NCBI GenBank assembly: GCA_963971285.1
Contig: OZ020254.1
Span: 11,904,001 to 11,968,000 of the forward strand
Direction of reading: 5' to 3'
Origin: Astropecten irregularis
Lineage: Eukaryota > Echinodermata > Asteroidea > Paxillosida > Astropectinidae
DNA length: 64,000 nt
A program made the translations under genes and the position numbers. Under the pieces are notes generated by a model. The model was not told the DNA's origin. It saw only the letters and a program-made list of their open reading frames with translations, and searched no databases. How positions within the stretch are numbered: the stretch's first letter is position 1; each line of letters starts with the position of its first letter. Positions 60,601-64,000 of the stretch are shown here, piece after piece.

Positions 60601-62245
60601 AACAGCGACGCCGGGTCTTAATCATATACAAAAATACAAATCGTTAAAATTATAGAGACTTAGGATTTTAGCCTTGAGGTGTTGACGCAACCACCATGTC
60701 GGATTTCCCTTTCCTGAGAGTAAGGCCACATGTCCTGCATGGCTACAAGTCTAGCATAAAACTCCAGGAAGTTAAACTCCTAACTTTTGTCTTAATAAGA
60801 GTGCCATATGATTGTTCAGGCCAAAAGGAAACAATCAAAGTTACAAACAACCTTGAACTAGTGTGCAATACACCAGTCATCTCTATAGGTTTGTTGTAAT
60901 GCATATGCGTGGATTGAATGGCCGTTTCACTTTCGTTTGTAAAAGGAATCTTTTGCACTCACGAAGATTGAACCCATGGTATTTTGGGAACAAAGGTCTC
61001 AGTTATACATGTAGTATGTATAGCTATACAGAAAAACATAATTATGACAAGACCCATAAGCCAAAAACAAAAAAATTTGTTGTCTGACACCTACGGGTAT
61101 CTGACACTGATTTTGTTAAAGGCATAATACATACTAGTAAATAAGGTCTCAGAACAAGACTAACACTTTGTCTGATCAAACATGTACATGAAATAATAAA
61201 CCTGTGAGATTTTGAGCTCAATGGACATCTGCGTCATAGCGCGAACCCGACTTAATTTTTTCTTGTAAAACATGAAAAATGATTTTGATCTAGCCCCAAG
61301 ATCAAAACTGGTTTTGGTCGTTGTTTGACTAATTTCTGGATAAATACCATATTTCAGGCGGAAATATTTTAACCGTATGTTTCTACCAGCACCATCTTCA
61401 TACACTGGAAGTTATACGTAAATCTGTGAATATTTCTGTTCGGGTATACATGTATAACCAATCATGTACTGTAACTTTAAGTCTACACACAGGAATTAAC
61501 TGTCCGTGCAGTCACTAAAAAAAACGTTTTTTTGTCGGCAGTAACTTGCCGAATTTTTCGTTTTTCTCTAAATTCATCAGTTTTCTAACAGAAATGTCAC
61601 ACAAACGACATACATCTTGTAAAGATCAGGGGCCAATTTCACGGCCCTGCTCAGCACAAACCTTTTCTAACCATGAAATCTCTGTCTTAATCAAAACAGG
61701 ATTACCAACCAATTTTCCATGTTGTTGTGCATCACTTGTGGTTGTTCTTTGGATGTTGTTCTCTGACTATGAATATCAAATGAAATTTTTAATGGTGGTT
61801 TGTTTTATTGAGCAAGACATTTTATGCTAAGCAATTGTTTTGTGCTTAACAACTCTATGAAATCGGCCCATGTTTGTCTGAAGAGTAATCAAATCAATAT
61901 TGTTGTTTCAACTTTCATTGTTTGATTGTAGACGATTGTGGATAATTAAGCAATAAAGTACACATAAACCCTGCGTGTATGCTAATGGTAGATTTGACAA
62001 TCGATGTACATGTACACAAAACGAGTACACACACTAGTGGTTCGTTGTATACCTTCACTTCATCATTTTGTCCCCATTCAACTAGCACTCTAGCAGGCCA
62101 TAGACCCATGGCCAGCCAAACAACATCTAATCTTCCTAAGTAGGTGTTGAGGTCAGACCCACTGCAGCAGCTTAAACCTAACCAGATATTTATTCTTACC
62201 TGTCAATAGCAGCACCAAAGTGAAGTACACTGCTGTGTTCGCCAT
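48398..62245 (-). CDS. Skeletor-like protein: DM13-DM13-DOMON-cupredoxin-like, GPI-type tail
   Basis: Fifteen - strand exons join in phase through GT/AG sites into 711 codons plus stop. Layout: signal peptide 1-16; DM13 repeats about 20-125 and 130-255 (GKLIGSFSTLAHGVTGTVYA; each has a TWLSVWC/VGLWC-type Cys, residues 121 and 243); DOMON from 270 (CEVLADNEFQVSWKING); a conserved Skeletor region; and a cupredoxin-like fold near 495-640 with a possible copper-site pattern His535, Cys624, His627 and axial Leu630. A Gly-Ala-Pro-Thr repeat and a hydrophobic C-terminus follow, typical of GPI anchoring. DM13 and DOMON suggest extracellular redox or haem-related chemistry (family inference). It resembles Drosophila Skeletor isoforms B/C; the spindle-matrix role reported for fly Skeletor should not be assumed. 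Confidence 0.92.
48961..49322 (+). repeat. tRNA-derived SINE type A, intronic
   Basis: cgtggcctagtggtctggcg (A box) and ggttcgaatccagcc (B box) head, shared body, (ATT)n tail. Antisense in the intron between exons 14 and 15 of the Skeletor-like gene. Confidence 0.85.
49470..49642 (-). CDS. Skeletor-like exon 14
   Basis: Split codon G|AT at its start, phase 0 at its end (CAG|gtaatg). Encodes GPYCEWEVSSLGISPDNYDS and LLTWTPDDNTPDLVYYQ, a hallmark C-terminal Skeletor block running directly into CYTH of the last exon. Confidence 0.94.
49766..49998 (-). repeat. MITE-like repeat, 'GAGCCTGAGCC' family, copy 3
   Basis: Inverted ends gggcctttcttaaagctcgg and ccgagctttgagaaaggccc, and the shared core aagcctctattttgatacct. 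Intronic. Confidence 0.7.
50309..50336 (-). CDS. Skeletor-like exon 13 (28-nt microexon)
   Basis: Nine codons plus one base (GVAIYAGPT+G) between acceptor tctattcacacag and donor gtaaga. It is phase 0 in and phase 1 out, exactly what exons 12 and 14 require. Very short, but the frame demands it. Confidence 0.8.
50497..50720 (+). repeat. tRNA-derived SINE type A, truncated
   Basis: Body and B box (gtgggttcgattccagccat, cttgggcaagacgctttatc) without the ATT tail. In the intron between exons 12 and 13. Confidence 0.75.
50750..50855 (+). repeat. 'GGGTCGATTTCACC' MITE, both ends missing
   Basis: Only the interior remains (aaatcgcaggacgtgtgatg to cgatcgatcgtaaggct). Confidence 0.6.
50966..51159 (-). 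CDS. Skeletor-like exon 12
   Basis: 194 nt. Encodes KVGWGIAWYVNDLLIPEITV, ERGKSYTFRIFGGDDPS and YHPFYITDD, the most diagnostic Skeletor block. His535 in YHPFYI is a possible copper-ligand position. Confidence 0.95.
51361..51560 (+). repeat. tRNA-derived SINE type B, degenerate
   Basis: catggcttctgactaccaaa start and cagtttcccttgtggttatt tail, with a worn tRNA-like head. In the intron between exons 11 and 12. Confidence 0.65.
51694..51873 (-). CDS. Skeletor-like exon 11
   Basis: 180 nt, acceptor tattctgcag, donor G|gtatgc. Encodes NLAINFGRQGTTTCPAFTAG and IGQAGGERGYTGIT, joining exon 12 as GITGKVGWGIAWY, the Skeletor order. Confidence 0.94.
52650..52955 (+). repeat. TTAA-MITE group 1, ends lost
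   Basis: Group-1 core (gatttacctataactttcag, tttatcaagaaa, gatcaaaaattatgg) without terminal repeats. In the intron between exons 10 and 11. Confidence 0.6.
52990..53100 (-). CDS. Skeletor-like exon 10
   Basis: 111 nt, split codons at both ends. Encodes DSVDRPIPTDSSIFISWAIG and PINPDGRVAKHTKVPM. Confidence 0.92.
53482..53628 (+). repeat. 'GGGTCGATTTCACC' MITE copy
   Basis: atcgatttcgccaaactctt to gcttcgtgaaagcaacccc. In the intron between exons 9 and 10. Confidence 0.7.
53888..54023 (-). CDS. Skeletor-like exon 9 (end of DOMON region)
   Basis: 45 codons plus one base. Encodes CSVNDGNGACPDDISAVGGS and NGITRISYSRPLNT; the RISYSRPL motif is typical of DOMON proteins. Confidence 0.93.
54330..54569 (-). 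CDS. Skeletor-like exon 8 (DOMON core)
   Basis: Exactly 80 codons, phase 0 at both ends. Encodes FDHCEVLADNEFQVSWKING, then VTPGNYMSFGRSGSD and VVVAWMDQQTMSAMAVDYN, the DOMON beta-strand pattern. Confidence 0.95.
54795..54975 (-). repeat. MITE-like repeat, 'GAGCCTGAGCC' family, copy 4
   Basis: Worn copy with tttctcaaagctcg at one end and gagcctgagcctgagccgga near the other. In the intron between exons 7 and 8. Confidence 0.65.
55240..55435 (-). CDS. Skeletor-like exon 7 (second DM13 end)
   Basis: 65 codons plus one base. Encodes RAFTGETIIVTMPDGMTVFD and INHVGLWCVIFTQDFGHV, with the conserved DM13 cysteine at residue 243, then a linker to DOMON. Confidence 0.94.
55838..55907 (-). CDS. Skeletor-like exon 6 (DM13-2 middle)
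   Basis: 70 nt. Encodes DAYFWAGTTPNPTSNGIKLI, the DM13 'AYFWAG' motif. Phases 1 in, 2 out. Confidence 0.93.
56859..57024 (-). CDS. Skeletor-like exon 5 (DM13-2 start)
   Basis: 166 nt. Encodes AHRVRADSVKVLDPKTLRFE and NLFYDGSAP. Its exon structure mirrors exon 2, as expected from duplication of the DM13 unit. Confidence 0.92.
57544..57652 (-). CDS. Skeletor-like exon 4 (DM13-1 end)
   Basis: 109 nt. Encodes NEKLGRFSNAELQVDLPSGA and VVTDYTWLSVWCRQFQ, with the DM13 cysteine at residue 121. Confidence 0.93.
57795..58240 (+). mobile_element. Degraded LINE fragment (reverse transcriptase 3' part)
   Basis: The + strand reads, in more than one frame, FKYLGAYCSGDGSIT, IGKASGAFRELNAVWKGRHI, ECWSLTQREEARRDAFDVRC and RKILRIVW, the end of a non-LTR reverse transcriptase and its C-terminal region. 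Stops and a frameshift interrupt it. It is antisense in the intron between exons 3 and 4 of the Skeletor-like gene; no 5' part or poly-A end is visible. Confidence 0.75.
58284..58359 (-). CDS. Skeletor-like exon 3 (DM13-1 middle)
   Basis: 76 nt. Encodes DAFLWIGSTSGPDSTGIILA and VDSMN, equivalent to exon 6 of the second DM13 repeat. Confidence 0.93.
58402..58540 (+). repeat. 'GGGTCGATTTCACC' MITE copy
   Basis: gggtcattttccctaactca to gggcttcgtgaaatcgaccc. In the intron between exons 2 and 3. Confidence 0.7.
59169..59312 (-). CDS. Skeletor-like exon 2 (DM13-1 start)
   Basis: 144 nt, phase 1 at both ends. Encodes APYYGKLIGSFSTLAHGVTG and TVYAASSTRLIIRGFAYDGT, a textbook DM13 start. Confidence 0.95.
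59443..59818. repeat. TTAA-MITE group 4, with central hairpin
   Basis: TTAA at 59439-59442 and 59819-59822; terminal repeats AGGGATTGCATACGTTTGGT and accaaacgtatgcaatgcct. At its middle (59619-59650) is a perfect 13-bp stem, CTGAGAAGCGTTA, with a 6-nt loop. Its interior is unlike groups 1-3. In the first Skeletor-like intron. Confidence 0.8.
60463..60591. repeat. Short TIR element, 'GTGCATTCGTTTAGCT' family
   Basis: Inverted ends aggtgcattcgtttaattag and gagctaaacgaatgcaccct, with gggtcaaccc/gggttgac-type motifs inside as in 8153-8256. Confidence 0.65.
61120..61476 (-). repeat. TTAA-MITE group 2, complete but worn
   Basis: TTAA at 61116-61119 and 61477-61480. Interior as 38289-38649 in the same orientation (tgtctgatcaaacatgtaca, gatctagccccaagatcaaa). 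Confidence 0.8.
61628..61870 (+). repeat. TIR element, 'GGGGCCAATTTCA' family, complete
   Basis: Left end caggggccaatttcacggcc, right end aacaactctatgaaatcggccc, with the shared interior (accaaccaattttccatgtt). Confidence 0.65.
62200..62245 (-). CDS. Skeletor-like exon 1: start codon and signal peptide
   Basis: ATG at 62245 in a good context (ggaagATGGCG). It encodes MANTAVYFTLVLLLT, a hydrophobic signal peptide core, and ends at phase 1 before gtaaga, as exon 2 needs. Confidence 0.85.
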
Positions 62246-62334
62246 CTTCCTCCAGATTTTGACTTCCTCCCAGTCTCAATGCAATTAGGCGTCCTACTCC
62301 TATCTTCAGATGATGTTTTCTGTACCGCAGTGGA

Positions 62335-62372
62335 CACATTGAACAACACATACAGCAGTGAACAAATATAAT
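62335..62372 (-). promoter_or_regulatory. Candidate Skeletor-like core promoter
   Basis: On the - strand TATATTT (62370-62364) lies 30 bp before a TTCAATG initiator-like site (A+1 at 62340), giving a 5' UTR of about 95 nt. Spacing is right, but both motifs are weak and common in AT-rich DNA. Confidence 0.3.
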
Positions 62373-63299
62373 TGTGTATGCCGCACTATCGAAACGGATG
62401 ACTGATTAATTTCAAGAACAGAATTGTGAACTGTGCTTAGCCACATGCAACGGAAATGAAATGAAAACTCAAGATATGGCCTTCAAAATACAACACGCGT
62501 ATAGGCCTGCGGTACCGGATGAGGAGCTGAGAGTGAAAATGTACATGTATAGTTGCTGACTAAAGTCGTTCGTGGTACAATAGGAAGTAAGCCCACTTGC
62601 AGCTCCATGGTTGCAGGAAGTTAAGACTCGTCCATTAAGGACAACAGACACTAGTGATTTTTTTTTAAGAGAAAAAAACCCTCAATTTTCGTAGATAGAA
62701 TATAACTTGAAACTAATTCAAATTCTTTCTTACACTACTGATTGCAGTACTGTGTATTTATTTTAAATATTTCATAATTTGGAATGAGTTGACGCCTTAT
62801 TCGAGTTGACGCCGAGTTGACTTTGACTAGTGTTACCCGTAATGCATGTACACTCCATAATTATATAATGTAAATCATCATAGGCCTAGGCCTACATCAT
62901 CGTCCTATTGCTTCTTAGAGTCTAGTCGTTGCTCTTTGATATAGTTTGGCACAAGAGCAAGAAGCATGATAGCGAGTTAATTTTGTCGTCCGATAACTTG
63001 TACTTATAGTAAGTTGGCTTTGAAAGAGTATTTCCGTCAAACAATTAATTAGGACTCGTTACACCCAAACAATTAAGTTTAATAAACTGCTCTAAACTAC
63101 CCATCAGCCAAAATGATGACCTGAAATTTATCAAATGCTTGGAGTTAGGAGGGCCTGAGTCGCCTGACGCGTTTTGATCCTAGCATGATCTTTCGAAACG
63201 CGTCAGGCCCTCCAAACTCAAAGCAACAATAAGTTTTGAAAGTAGTTTTTGATAAGTTTTAAGCTTTTGAGTGATGCTGCAATAACATAATATGCTTAC

Positions 63300-63505
63300 C
63301 TTGTGGTTGAAACTTCGAGGAATAATCTACATCGACCAAGTTATCAGGTCTCGATTTTGCCAGACTAAAATTGAAAGTGATCGTCCTGGTCGACGGCTGG
63401 ACGAATACATATGCCTGTCCTTGAACGATATTGCATGCCGTGTTCCCGATGACCCGGTACGTGCCCGATTCCGGTGCGTCACACAGGGTCGATGACGCCA
63501 GCAAC
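63300..63505 (-). CDS. Orphan exon, possible alternative 5' exon of the Skeletor-like gene
   Basis: A 206-nt open segment between an AG acceptor (gaataacaatag) and a consensus donor (CAAG|gtaagc). It encodes LLASSTLCDAPESGTYRVIG, NTACNIVQGQAYVFVQ and FNFSLAKSRPDNLVDVD. I do not recognise the family. Two cysteines and alternating hydrophobic residues suggest a secreted beta-rich domain. It leaves the donor in phase 1, the same as Skeletor-like exon 1, so it could splice to exon 2 at 59312. It could equally be an internal exon of a gene starting beyond 64000. Confidence 0.35.
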
Positions 63506-63968
63506 CTATTGTTATTCTAACAATTGTTATGGTAATGACCCACGCTCTTTGTGTCGATTTTCAGTCGACATAATGGTATTACAAGGAATATTAAGTGGGT
63601 CATACGTCATTGGGCATATGCTACGGGGAATTCTCCTCGCTTGGGGTGACACATATCATAACCATTTTTGGGCAGTTCCCATTGCTATTATGCCGGCCTG
63701 AATTCAATGTAGACGGCAAGGGAATTTCTCGCATATCCGGGACACCGTCACTAAAATCACCACCACATTATTGACACAGGATGGTACACGTCTTGAACTA
63801 AATATCAGCCAGTTATTAAGTTATAGGACTTGAGTGTGAGAAGTGAGAACTGCTTTCTCGATCAAGGAATATAACAGCTCAATGTGCAAAGTAAATACAC
63901 CGACAATAATACACAGGTTTACTAAACAAATACATGTACTTTGTATAGTATCCAGACAACTTCTTTAA

Positions 63969-64000
63969 AGGTAATATCATACTTTGTTTTTTTGTCAAAG
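63969..64000. repeat. TTAA-MITE group 1, cut by the window end
   Basis: TTAA at 63965-63968 followed by aggtaatatcatactttg, the group-1 terminal repeat. The remainder is outside the window. Confidence 0.7.

Overview
The window is animal nuclear DNA: small, phase-compatible exons sit in long introns, and the rest is dense with short non-autonomous transposons and tRNA-derived SINEs. The frequent ACATGTAC and TAGGCCTA motifs, the MITE load and the gene set (LDB, spondin-2/mindin, Skeletor-like) suggest a non-vertebrate deuterostome, most likely an echinoderm such as a sea star. That assignment is inference.

Three host genes can be built from the sequence. (1) The 3' half of a LIM-domain-binding protein gene (LDB1/2, CLIM, Chip family) lies on the + strand at 878-11970. 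It includes a 99-nt in-frame exon absent from the human protein as I recall it. (2) A complete spondin-2/mindin-like gene lies on the - strand at 33666-23503. It has a non-coding first exon, a signal peptide, Spondin_N and one thrombospondin type-1 repeat (385 aa), plus a plausible TATA/Inr promoter. (3) A complete Skeletor-like gene lies on the - strand at 62245-48398. It has 15 coding exons and encodes 711 aa: signal peptide, DM13, DM13, DOMON, a cupredoxin-like region and a GPI-type tail. One orphan exon at 63300-63505 (- strand) may be an alternative 5' exon of gene 3 or belong to a gene beyond the window.

Layout: 1-12 kb LDB exons and introns; 12-14 kb LDB 3' flank; 14.2-21.9 kb a complex segmental duplication. 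In it, two 2.4-kb copies appear identical, a third is diverged, and a truncated copy of spondin exons lies between them. 23.5-33.7 kb is the spondin-2 gene; 33.7-48.3 kb is intergenic DNA full of MITEs and SINEs; 48.4-62.3 kb is the Skeletor-like gene.

The strongest non-gene signals are the segmental duplication, a perfect palindrome with 206-bp arms (6155-6572), four related groups of TTAA-flanked MITEs, an element built from repeated AAGTCGACTT modules, and a ladder of five nuclear-receptor-like half-sites. The two secreted or membrane proteins (spondin-2 and Skeletor-like) are extracellular and LDB is nuclear. Nothing in the sequence ties the three into one pathway. I found no CRISPR array, no true tRNA or rRNA gene, and no convincing retroviral or Polinton-like element.
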